Positions 1 to 10,739 of a stretch of 64,000 nt of DNA are shown piece by piece. This DNA comes from Monarcha castaneiventris obscurior (Eukaryota; Chordata; Aves; Passeriformes; Monarchidae). Position 1 is the stretch's first letter. Each line of letters opens with the position of its first letter. The notes beneath the pieces are model-generated. The model saw only the letters and a program-made list of their open reading frames with translations, did not search any database and was not told where the DNA came from. The position numbers were made by a program, and so were the translations under genes. The DNA lies in assembly GCA_026261815.1 (NCBI GenBank), contig JAMPIT010000174.1, positions 8,060,001 through 8,124,000 of the forward strand. The letters run 5' to 3'.

Positions 1-2028
1 AAAATAAGAGTTTTGTGGAAATCCTTGCCTACTTTCCTAAGAATGTGATTTTCTTGACAGAATCACATAAATGTTTGTTGATATTTCTAAGTATCTACGT
101 GGTATTTTATTCTGAGAAAACTGAGTTTTGTATAATACATATTCACTCCTTGAAAAACCTCCCCCACTGCTTCTAAAATGTCAAAGCTGAGCACAGGGAT
201 TTAGCCATACAAGTTCTATTGAGATTAATTGGATTTGTATGGCTAAATCCATGCAGTTCTTCTGAAAATATTGCTGTCCCGTGTATATAAAATATAACAG
301 TATGTTTACAAATACAATATCACAGGAAATATTTGGACAGAACAGTAAAATCAGGTTTAATTTATGTATGGAGATGAATAACTTTTGGTTTTTCTATAAA
401 CTAAGGGTTCCTGTTTAAGTATACTGAGTGAATACTAAGCATGTGCTGTGCTTGCCTTAGGGCTTCATTTTTTTTAAATGCGTGAAGCATTTACATAGGA
501 GTCTTCTGTACTTCACTCAGGAGGGGGAAGAGCATTTCTGATTCATTAATCCCTTTTTCTTTTTCTAAGTAACTGGGTCCTTCACATCATGCACTCAAGA
601 GATGTAAAATATACAAAGAAGTGGGAGGGACAGGCAAAATGATGCCTGGCTTGCTATAAGGTATAAATTCAAAATCTATTTTTCTTTGCAAGAAGAAAAA
701 TAGCAAGGGGGAAAATGGGCAGCACTAAATTTACTGCATGTGCTTGCATGATATGCAGGTTTGGGATAATTATTTTCTCTCTTGTTCAATAAAGTGAGTT
801 GTTACCATGGTAACATTTATATTGCACAATTTCTCTGTTACAAAATAAATGAGAACAGTTTTAGAGTCAGAAAAGTCTTTGTATGGAGCCTTTTTCTTTT
901 CTGTGTTTTTAAGTGCAGAATTGTGTCTTAAAATTTTCTTGAGATGACAAAGTTTTGATGCACTTTCCAGATAAAATAAATCAGCTTTTAACAACACATA
1001 GTTCTTCTGGAGGACAAGATGTGCAAGATCTGGTTGTAAAATTGAACGCAGCCATTCGGTGGGTGCAGACTGCCTGGCAGCTCAGAGGAATGCTCTGTGT
1101 CCTGAGCCAATAACCAGCTCCTGACAGTAACACCTTGCCTGTGTTACTGCGTCCCCTTGGACAAGATGTGTTGAGAACTTCTTAAAAAGCAGGTCTGAGT
1201 CTTCAGTGGCAGAGGGACAGGTGCCCAGGGTGAGTGTTTAGAACCAGAGCATACACAGTATTTTGGTCTCTGCTGCTTGAGCTTCTCTTACTGAGGAGTA
1301 GCAGACTTACAGCAACACTTCCTGACCAGTTGGTTCTTTGATAGGTATTTTTTTAAACATTTATTGACTGCAATACAGATTCTGCAATGGACATTTTAAA
1401 ATATCCTTGAGCAGTACTTCTGTTTCTGCTTACTGAAGAGGTTCCAGAAGATAACCATGGGAGATACATGCCCATTATGTAAAGCTTGTGTGAAAGGCTT
1501 CCAAGAGGTGGGAAAATGTTCGGATGTAACAGTTGATTGGAATGACAAGTAGCTTTTCATCAGGCCCTAATAGTGTCTTTGCCAATCATAACTGCTTCTC
1601 TTTGTTCAGTTTTGTTTTTCTCCTGTATTTTCTCACTACAGTAGGCATTTTAGTATGAGGTGACTTTTTAATCTGTTCAGATCAAAGGACTTTATTGCTT
1701 GCTTGATTTTGTCCTGTTTTTTCACACCTTTCTATTGATCTCTTGTATGGATTTTTCAGTTTGATAAGTATAGTACTTTCAGGGGATTAAGCTATTTTAA
1801 AGTGATTTAATTTTAATATTCAAAACTTCCAGATTTATAATTACTGGATATTGTTGAAAAGTCTTGACACAATGATTATTCACAAAATAGAATGGCTATC
1901 ACAACTATCAGCTGCAAAAAGAAATTAGTTCATTAGTCATGGAAACATGAGAAATTGTTCCTTTACTACACTGTGTTCCACTGAAACTAAAATAGGGTGC
2001 CTTGTGGAGGTTCTTCCATGCTTTTTGA
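1..2028 (+). other. ORC5: ORC5 intron, 5' part of the window
   Basis: This AT-rich non-coding stretch belongs to the ORC5 intron that ends at the acceptor at 13,999-14,000. I looked for the preceding ORC5 exons (the conserved block leading into the C-terminal domain) across 1-14,000 and did not recognise any, so the intron appears to be at least 14 kb long and to start outside the window. The one notable structure here is the perfect inverted repeat at 197-250. Open frames are short and carry no recognisable domain. Confidence 0.7.
197..250. repeat. Perfect 16-bp inverted repeat (hairpin) in ORC5 intron
   Basis: The left arm at 197-212 (GGATTTAGCCATACAA) is matched exactly, as reverse complement, by the right arm at 235-250, around a 22-nt AT-rich loop. 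An outer GCA (191-193) can also pair with TGC (252-254) across a small internal loop, giving a precursor-like stem. It could be a miRNA-like hairpin, the remnant of a small inverted-repeat transposon, or chance. Transcription through ORC5 would place it in intronic RNA. No function is assigned. Confidence 0.75.
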
Positions 2029-2390
2029 ATCATAGAATCATGAAGCTTGGAAAAGACCTCCAAGCTCATCAAGTCCAAGCTTTGACCGAACACCACCATG
2101 ACAACTAAACCACAGCACTAAGTGTCAGGTCCAGTGATTTCTTGAACACTTCCAGGGATGGTGGCTCACACACCTCCCTGGGCAGCCTGTGCCAATGTCT
2201 GACCACCTTTTCAGTGAAGAAATTCTTCTCGGTGTCCAACGTCAACCTCCCCTGGTGCAACATGAGGCCATTTCCCCTTGTCCTCTCCCTGTTTGCCTGG
2301 GACAAGAGGCCAGTCCCCAGCTGGCTTCAGACTCCTTTCAGGCAGCTGTAGAGGGTGATAAGGTCCCCACTGAGACTCAGGAGCCAGGAA
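2029..2390 (-). mobile_element. CR1 LINE 3' fragment, 5'-truncated
   Basis: Read on the minus strand, this is the end of the CR1 non-LTR retrotransposon. It begins near 2,390 with the GGGGACCTTATCACCCTCTA block, runs through the end of ORF2, and finishes at 2,029-2,040 with ATTCTATGATT, the octamer-type terminus of avian CR1. The frame at 2,105-2,305 reads the familiar CR1 ORF2 C-terminus, with a KNFFTEKVVRHWHRLPREV stretch followed by SLEVFKKSLD. Only the last few hundred bases remain, as in most CR1 copies, which are truncated by incomplete reverse transcription. The reverse transcriptase and endonuclease domains are missing, so the copy cannot move. It lies antisense within the ORC5 intron. 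Confidence 0.92.
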
Positions 2391-5300
2391 GGTGGCTGCA
2401 CTCTCCTGCACATCCTGCCTACAAGAAATTATCCACAAACTGTTCCTCCACGTCCTTCTGCTGTGCCCCATGCTGTCTGTCCTGCTTGCCCACCCTTTTC
2501 ACTGTGCTCCTGGTCACTTGTGCTCCCTAGAGATCTTCCAGTCTCCCTCAGGTGCTCTGGTATATCACTTTCCCCATGTCAGCCTCTCTCACAAGAGCTG
2601 CCAGGTCCTGCTGGATCTCTCTGCCCTCTGTTGGGTTTCCCTGACTCTGGGAAGCCCCTGCTGAGCTCCTTGGAGTGTTTTGCCCCAGAAGTTACTGTAG
2701 CCACTGCTGCTGTCACCACATGCCTTCCCGACTCCACTCCTGAAAGACATGGAAGTTGCCTTGTGCAGCAAGTCACTATTTTTGACTGCCCCATAAATGA
2801 TTTGCAGTGATGTAGGAGCTGTATAGTCAATGTTTGCTAACTAGACAAATTTTAACACAATGTATATATAGCAAGATGTTTTTAGGACTCTGTGGAGTGG
2901 TTGTGTCTTTGAATGTTTCTGTCCCTCTAAATAGACAGAATTATCCTTGAATAAAGGATATATAAATATCCTATATATAAATATAAAGGCAGGAGAGATA
3001 CTAACTGACTATATGCTGTTACTAAGAAATGCTTCCCTTCAGCAGGTATTTGCTTCCCACATATCCTTTGTCTAATCCATTGCCCAGCCTTGTTGATAGG
3101 TGTGGCACCACACTGGTTCCCTGGTTCATTGGTTGCCATGGTTGGCTGTAAGGTTTTTACCCAACACATGTGCTTGCCAAATAGGAGTGTCAGAAACTTT
3201 TTTTCCAGGTTAGAAAAGCTAAGTGCTACATGGCATAACTAGAAGAATTTCACAGTTGCATTAAAGGGTGATGGAAACTGCATAAAAAACAACTGTTGTG
3301 TGAGAAGAACACAGTTTTTTGATTTACAGTTAATTGCTGACAGATGATGTTTCATGCTGACATATGATATTTCATGCTTTTTATCTGATAAAACCAAGTG
3401 TAACTGAATAAGAGATGGAAAACTGGTAGTTTTGACTGCTTTGTAGGATATCTATGCAAGGGATATAAGGATATTTATAGATATCTTTTGAAGTTGCATC
3501 TGACATATTCAATGGGTCATTGAACCTAGATTTTTAATATTTTATGACTTTTCAATTCATGGTTGGCTGAAAGCTTTGCTTTTTCTAGAAATTGATGTTA
3601 TAAATTTATAGCCTCTATTGCAGCATATCTAAACTTACACATTTCTTTAATGAAAACAACACTTCTCACTGTAGATTACATCCATCACCTTGTGCTGTTA
3701 TAGTAGGGCTTGTTTTATTGGTTATCAAGCATCTAGAGGACTTCCTGAGTGACAGTCTTCATCTCGGTCTTTCCCTTCCTTCTGGTGGGAACCAAATGCT
3801 GTAGATTAACTGATGAAGAATATAATATTCTCCATGAGGCTATTTGCTTTCCTGGCAAGCTCGGAGAGGGAAGATTCCAGATCTGCCCATTTCCTACTAC
3901 TTTGCAGAGTCCTCTCTTCCCGTGTGCTGTGTGGTGACAGCCAACCTGGAAATGAAACTTGCTTTCATCCTTGTTGTTTTGTCTGTTCTCCTTAAGGGTA
4001 CCTGTAAACAAAGGTACAGGAATATGTTAAACTTAAATGTCCTGATTTTGCTAGGCAAGTGTTCCAAACAGAAGTGTAACAGTTTCTCACAGTTGCTGTT
4101 GTACAAGAACTTTGTAGCTGTTGGTTTATCCAGGATCCAACATGACTTACTAAGTCAAATTCTAATTACTGTCTTATATGAAAGTAAATAGTAAATCAGG
4201 TGTTTGGGTTTTTTTTTCTTTTCCTCTGTTTGATGGCATAAAGCCTAGTATGACTCACTGCCATATATTGCTGAGAGCTAGGCAGTTTTGTTACTTCTAA
4301 TCTCTTGGTGTGCAACCTTATAATAAATTCCTCTTCCAATGTGTTGATGAGTGCAGTAACGTCACAAATCAGCAATGTTTTTTAGCTCCAGTTTGACAAT
4401 ACAAGAAGAGCATGAAATGTCATGTTTCAACAGGTCAGATCCCTATGTGTGAACAATTTTAAACCTAATTACCCAAGTTACTGACGTTAAGAACACTAGG
4501 ACCCAGTATGTTGGGAAATTTTTCTTGCTTACAATTTTATTGCATACTTCCCTAAGCATCCTTTGCTGGTCCTTTCAAGAAACAGCAGATTGGGCCAGGG
4601 AGGATCTTTATTTGGTACCCATATGATATACTTACACACGTAAGTGATTGATACAACTTGTTTCTATTTTTGCTTTTGTTACTATTTATTCCTATTATAG
4701 AACCACTAAAATTTGCAGAGTTTATCTAGTCACAGTGAATGTGGAGTTGATTGCAATGCATCCTGTGAGTAGTTGAGAAGCAGCATGCTACTGTGGAGTG
4801 TCTCTAAAAATCTGTTTTAACAATATCAAGATTTAAAATCAATGTATTTTTAAATTGTTATTTTTCAGAGCAGACTCCCATTTGGAACTACAGTGTATTT
4901 TACTGTTTTTCTATTCTTGTGGTTGAAATGCCCGAGTTCTGTATTTCAGAAGTATTTGAGTCAAATATTGCTGGAGTAGTTATTTTAATTAAAGAATTCT
5001 TAGTATCTTGTTTCTTTATACAATATTTGGATCAATACTCTTTAAACACTTAATTGTCATAATCATCCAAAAATATACTGTAGTTAAGATACATTGAATA
5101 TCTATCTTTTCTTGGAGAAAGCAAAGTAGTTTAGACTTAGGGGACAACATCTGATTCTGAGCAATCTCTTTTAATTTCATTATTTCTGCTCTTGCCAAAT
5201 ACAAAATTTTTATCCTCAGGACAGGTTTGAAATCCTAATTGCTTGAATTATTTTTTCATGCAAAACTGTGTTTACAAACAGAACTTCTTCATATAGCAGT

Positions 5301-8133
5301 AGAAGGCTGTAATTTACTGAAATAGCATTAAAAATTCAGGGGCCTTCTGTAAATGTATCAAGTCCTATCAGTATCACAGGTACAGGGTAGTATTTCTAGC
5401 GTTACCATTCTTCTGTTCTTAATAGAACTTGACTTGCAATATCTAGAAGTGTTACCATTGTGGGACAGAGGTAATAAATGAAGCGGGGGGGAAAGGTAAA
5501 TTTTTCTACATTTGGGGAATTAAAGTTATATGCTTGGTCAGTTGCATGCAGGTTTGCTTCTGGAAAACAGTCTTCGTGTTGCTTTCCTTATCTTGTAAAA
5601 AAGTCTGCTTGGAACCTGAGACCTCTGTTGCAAAAATGAATGAAGGTATGGCAGAAAGATTCTTCTGTTGGCTATTGCCTGTGCCCTGAAAAATAGCCAG
5701 CTTTTTTCTGGTGTCCACTTTATGAAGCTACCTGACTTAAGTAATCAAATTAACTGTAAACATCATTCCCCATGTGTTCCTTTGACCATCTGTTACCATC
5801 TTTGGTTTCTCAGATTTTGGAAGTAAGAGCTAGAAAAGGGAGTACTTTTGAATTAGCTGTCTGTAATTTGTATCTGTAGTCCTTCTACTTAGGAGTTATG
5901 TGTTTCCAGGTTGTTAGGAGTAAATTAGATGTACACATCTCCAACAGATTGCAAATACATTCAGATCTTGGGTTTGAGTATCAAAAATAACTCCAGCCAT
6001 CACTTCCAGGGGTCTTAACAAAATTCTGAAAACATTTCCTAATAATCCTCAGGTACAGAAAATAATTTGATCCTTTCAGAAAACACCACATTAAGCAAAT
6101 TTCTAGCATGCCTTTCATGCCGTTATGAAGTACTTTAATTGATCCTCAAAGTGAGGGAACTGACTCAGAAATACTGATTTATCCATGCATCACTCTGTAG
6201 AGTTTTTATACTTCTTTTTAAAGTTGATGAGCAGAGCGAGGCAAAGAGTGTTGTGAACTGCCTTTTATTTTCCTTCTTATTAGGCAAATTGATTAATGCT
6301 AACGTAAATGTGCTGAGAGAAAAAAAAAGGAGAGGAGCTTTTTCTTAATTTCTATATTGAATAAAAATAATGAAGAGAGCAAATTCATTAACACTTTGAA
6401 AGATTTCTTTAATAATAGTTCCCAAATGAATAAATTATTGAACTGCTCTCAAAAAGCGATGTTACTGTAACAATGAGTGGGCAAGGCTAATCTGTGCAAA
6501 TGCTTTTGAGATACTGTGAAGCTTTTCAGAAGATGGCAGGGGAAGCTGGATTTTCATCATGTGGGGTTTTTTGTTTTTACAAAGACTGCGAAGTATGGGG
6601 AGAATACAGTAATTAATAGTGAGAGAGCCCTTGCAGAGGCCCAAGAGAAGATTAAAAGGGGAAACAGAGTGGTAGGATGTAGAAGATGCAGATGATATAC
6701 TTTATGTTGGATGAATGCATCATAACAGACACATTAAGTCAGACCAAAAGTGGGCTTACCCACTGTTTTACTTCTTAGACAGTAAAACTGTCTGACTACT
6801 TCTAAGTAATATCGAATGAGCAGCAAAAATGTAAGACCAGAAAGCAGAGGATGAGCACAGTCTGTATACGTTACAGCTTCTTATTAGCTGTGGCTTAAAT
6901 GATTGCCACAGAGATGATGTTCTTGCAGCCCAAGGTCATATTTCTTTCCGTGAATGTACCCAGTGGCTTTCTAAATGCCACAAAACTCTCTACCACTGCA
7001 CTGAATTTTCAGGGGCAAAGTGTATTACAGATTAACTACAACTTTGGATGAAGAATAGTTCCTTCGGGGTTTCTTGTTTGCTTTATAAAATTTCCTTTTT
7101 GGTTTCCTGGGATGATTCTTGGATCTTGATTCAGTGTCCCCATTTTAGAAAAACTATGCTAGGTTCTGTTTTTGGTTTTTTTTAATAGTGGTTTTGGGAA
7201 GAGAAGATGTGAGAAGTAGAGGTAATGAGAAAGTACAGAGGAGAGTTGAAAGGAAGCTGCCCTGATGAGTCAAGATTTGCGGCTAATCAGAGTCACTAAA
7301 CAAACCCTAGAAGACAGACTGCTAATTGAAGAGAAAGTATACTAAAATATGAATAGAGCAAGGGTAGGAAGTGTCTTCTTGAAGTAGGAAAATACATTTG
7401 CTCCTCTTGAGATTGAAGAGAAAAGCCACAAAGGAAGCCAATTACAGAATAGTCTAGAGATAAGGCAGCTTCTAGTATGCAGAAAGGTGTTCTGTGGTTT
7501 GAAAGACAGGAGAGGGGGGTGGAGTGGTGCAGAAAGAGGAGGGGAAAAGGAAAAAAGCGAAATATGCACATTTATCCCTTGAATAAGTGTATGAAATTGG
7601 CAGTTTCTTGTCAAGCATAATTTTGTGTAAATGAGACAGAAAAGGTAAGACCAAGTATAATAATGCAGAGGTGGTGAACAGTGATTATACAATGGAGGAA
7701 ATACTATGTGAGAATGGTTCTAATGACCTGTAGAGTAAAAACCAGAATTTTCTGGTAAAATTCAATGTTATTGCCTTGGGCTTAGTAAACTTCTCTGTTC
7801 TGAAGAGACACAAGAAAAATGTTTTAGGTGGTGAGTATGATACAAACTGAATGGGTTTAACAGCAAGAAATTCAAGGTCATGTACTTGAGAGTAAATAAG
7901 CATTTCTTCTGGATTGTCTTTTAGAGACTAAAGGAAGTTTTGTCCATCTTAATAAATGACTGAACCACTGGTATGGTGAAGCTTTGAAAAAGCGAACAGA
8001 GTCACTTGTTTAAATCTGTGAATCACATAGATTTGCCTTGAGTGAAATGAAATCAAGGTCCTGGAGACTCAACACAAAATAATGAAATAATACTTATGTG
8101 ACAGAAACGTAAAAAACCCCAAACTGATACGGG
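2391..8133 (+). other. ORC5: ORC5 intron, unannotated sequence
   Basis: This is intronic DNA between a CR1 fragment and a solo LTR. The first 400 bases (to about 2,800) are more GC-rich and CpG-poor and may be older repeat-derived sequence upstream of the CR1, but I do not recognise a family. The remainder is AT-rich, with a 20-bp tandem duplication (3,335-3,374), a 9-bp inverted repeat around 3,447-3,485 and short simple runs. Open frames are short and overlap one another on both strands; none shows a recognisable domain. Confidence 0.6.
3335..3374. repeat. Two-copy 20-bp tandem duplication
   Basis: The units are 3,335-3,354 and 3,355-3,374. Both start TGCTGACA and end TTTCA, and they differ at only two of 20 positions. 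It is a small recent duplication in the ORC5 intron, with no sign of function. Confidence 0.8.
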
Positions 8134-8139
8134 ACAAAG
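8134..8139. repeat. Left target-site duplication (ACAAAG) of the solo LTR
   Basis: This hexamer abuts the TG end of the LTR at 8,140 and is repeated exactly at 8,686-8,691, immediately after the CA end. The exact copy indicates integrase-mediated insertion and little decay since. Confidence 0.85.
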
Positions 8140-8685
8140 TGTGGCTTCTGGCGCTGGGGTTGCCTCAGGAGCCCGGTCTCCTGCGCACAGGCGTCAGCGA
8201 GCTGCCTGCAGTGTCCCTCACTGCTCACGGCCCCCGGGGTTCGGGCTGTGCTGGGAACAGAGCAGGCTCGCTGCCCACAGAGGCTGTCCCAGATCCCAAA
8301 GCCCCGGCAGTAAAGGAGGCGAGAGAGGCTTTCTGTATGAATTCCGTAGGTTTACTCCTCGGAGGGACAGGGACAGACAACCAAGGGATCAGGGTTCGTA
8401 CAGCAGGTTTTATACTGGAATAAGTTGGGGAGGAGCAAGGGGTAACAACCAATAGGATCATAATATAACAATACATGACGAGCGTAACAATAAATCATTT
8501 TAGAGCACAGGAGGGAATATAACAAAGCAACCAATGAGAAAATGACCTGGGGAGAACTTTCTAGATAGAAAGGTGTGGCTTATGCTGCAGTCTCCTCAGA
8601 CTCCGAGTCACTTGCCCATTGGAGGGCGAGGACCTGATGGGCATCTGCCTGCCAAAGCCCACTAGTGGGCTGAGCCGCTGCAGCA
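8140..8685 (-). mobile_element. Solo LTR of an endogenous retrovirus with intact 6-bp target duplication
   Basis: A 546-bp block of sharply different composition sits between two exact copies of ACAAAG (8,134-8,139 and 8,686-8,691). On the minus strand it begins TGCTGC and ends CCACA, so it has the TG...CA ends of a retroviral LTR. In that orientation there are inverted CCAAT boxes (ATTGG; plus-strand CCAAT at 8,449-8,453 and 8,531-8,535), a canonical TATAAAA (plus-strand 8,408-8,414), an AGTAAA that may be the polyadenylation signal (plus-strand 8,351-8,356), and a GC-rich U5-like segment. No internal gag, pol or env region lies between the repeats, so this is a solo LTR left by recombination between the two LTRs of a provirus. 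A 6-bp duplication is typical of alpha/beta-like (class II) avian elements, which is an inference. Orientation rests mainly on the TATA box. It lies antisense in the ORC5 intron. Confidence 0.85.
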
Positions 8686-8691
8686 ACAAAG
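8686..8691. repeat. Right target-site duplication (ACAAAG) of the solo LTR
   Basis: Exact copy of the hexamer at 8,134-8,139, directly following the CA terminus of the LTR. Confidence 0.85.
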
Positions 8692-9493
8692 ACAGACATC
8701 AAATGCAAACATTCATAAGAGAAACTGCAAAGCAGGCTGGGTCACTGTGTTTTTGACCCATCGTGTCCTGCACAGCCACCTACGTGTGTGTCACCAAAGG
8801 GAGGTGCACAGGGCACTGTCTGTAGAGCAGCACTGAGGCTGTGGCTGGGTCTGTTGGTGCCTCTGTTAATGTCAAAAATATTTTGACTGTGTTCATAATA
8901 GAGTTTAAAAGTAGAATTGGATTGCTTTAATCTGAGATAAAGGTAAAATAACTAGCTGAAGCATGTAGTAATGAATGTTTTAACTGCAGGCTGGAAGGCT
9001 CTAAGTAATCTGGAGGGGTGTGCCTCGTTTTATTTTTTTCATGCATTAAAAGCCTTGTACAAAACGTAATTCAGTATCAAAACCTGATTGTTTTGTACAA
9101 GCATTCAGTAAAATGTTGATTTATTTTTAATAATTTTTATAAAAACAATTTTGATCAATTGCTCTCTTTAATACATACTGTTGTGACGTTCTATGGTTAT
9201 CTTTCTGTATGTGTTTTTCAAATGAGGCTGACATATGAGCTTACTCTGGCTGTAATTTTCATAGAAATAATTTTGAGCACGTTTTTTTATGCTCACATAA
9301 TTTGTGCTAGGGTCATTCAATTTAACTCCAGGAGAGCATTGCATGGTCATTTTGACTGAAATGTGTTTTGTAAATGGCATCGGGTGTTCCAAGGTGCCTC
9401 GTTGCATAGCAGAGGTTTTACCGTGTGCCCGAATGTGACTCCTGGCAGTGGTAGGTTTTGAACGAGTGCACTGGCTTTGAGAGCCACGGGATG

Positions 9494-9513
9494 ATGGTGC
9501 TGCAAAGCACCAT
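9494..9513. repeat. Compact hairpin with GCAA tetraloop
   Basis: ATGGTGCT (9,494-9,501) pairs perfectly with AGCACCAT (9,506-9,513) around GCAA, a GNRA-class tetraloop. A few further bases outside the stem can pair with one bulge. It would be stable in ORC5 intronic RNA. The loop is too short for a normal pre-miRNA. Confidence 0.6.
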
Positions 9514-10715
9514 TCATGTGACTGTGAAAGAACATAGTACCCTTGTCTGATGGTGCTGAATATGGAAAGTTCTTCATTTCTTGGTATGTTTGATGTTCAG
9601 AATCTCTGTGTGACAGTAAGCCAGACTGAAGAGTTAAAATTAATGTTACATCTTGGGCAAGATAATTTAATATTATAAACTGTGGAAATGAAAAAAACCA
9701 CACAGATTATCTAGTATATTTCTGCCAGTTTGAAATTGTTCCTCCTTTCATTAATATTTTCCAGTCCAGTTTAAAATGCGCACTTGGTGAGATTTCAGTC
9801 ATATCTCTGAGGAAACGGCTTCCTCCCCACCCCAAATAGTCAGCATCATTTTCTCTGTTTAGTTTTATCCTGCGGATTGGATATATGTCCCACACTTTGT
9901 CCAGACTCTCTCCTGTGATAGTCTGTCATTGCTTACCCAAACTAACCGTGTGTTTCCCTGTGTCATGGGTTCTAATTCTGCTCGTATTTTACACCTCAGT
10001 GAATATTTTCTGGCTTCTCGTGTTGTCCTCGGGAAGAGCCCGGCCTTTCTCAGCAGACAGCCCTTGCTTCTGGAATCCTTCTCACTTCCACGCAGCCATG
10101 TGCTCACAAAGCCAGTCTCTGTGTCTGCTTGGGGAATGATGCAAGGCCCATCTGTTAGTCCAGGCTGATAGGAAAAAAGCTGCCTTGAAGGATGGCTCAT
10201 GGGTTGCTTATTTTTTCCAGAGGTTTCAATGTCCATGTTTGATCAATGAATCTCCAGAAGCAGTCTGAGTGGTCATTTCTTCCTGGGAACAATTGTCTGC
10301 TGTGCTTTCATGATTACTTTCACCTTGGAGCCAAGATTTCAGCAGCAGGTTTCTCACACAAATATATTTCAAAGCAAATTCCATCATCACTTATTTTTAA
10401 GCATACCAGTGAAACCAGTTTCTCTACATCTTTCAGATCAGTTTAGGGTTTTTTTTTTTCAGATTTCCTTGTTATCCCTGTAGAAAATTAATTATTAAAT
10501 TTTGCTAGTATTAAATCATCACCAATTTAAGTAATTTTACAAATAATTCTAGAATATTTCTTCCAACTGTACTTTGTTCTGTTCAAAAGATTCTCAATAA
10601 ATATTCTTCTATCACCCCCACAGTTCTTCTGGCTTGTTTCTAGTCTGTTCTTGCCAGATGTTTTTTTCTCAAGTTTTTGTGATAATGAAATGGAGCCACT
10701 GTACCCATGATATTT

Positions 10716-10739
10716 AAAAAAAAAAAAAAAAAAAAAAAA
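10716..10739. repeat. Poly(A) run of 24
   Basis: An uninterrupted 24-A homopolymer. I see no retrocopied gene upstream and no clear flanking duplication, so a simple repeat is the conservative reading. Confidence 0.9.

Noticed and set aside
2391..2810. GC-richer block beside the first CR1, considered as more CR1 sequence
   Set aside because: It does not follow the CR1 ORF2 sequence expected upstream of the recognised fragment; family not identified.
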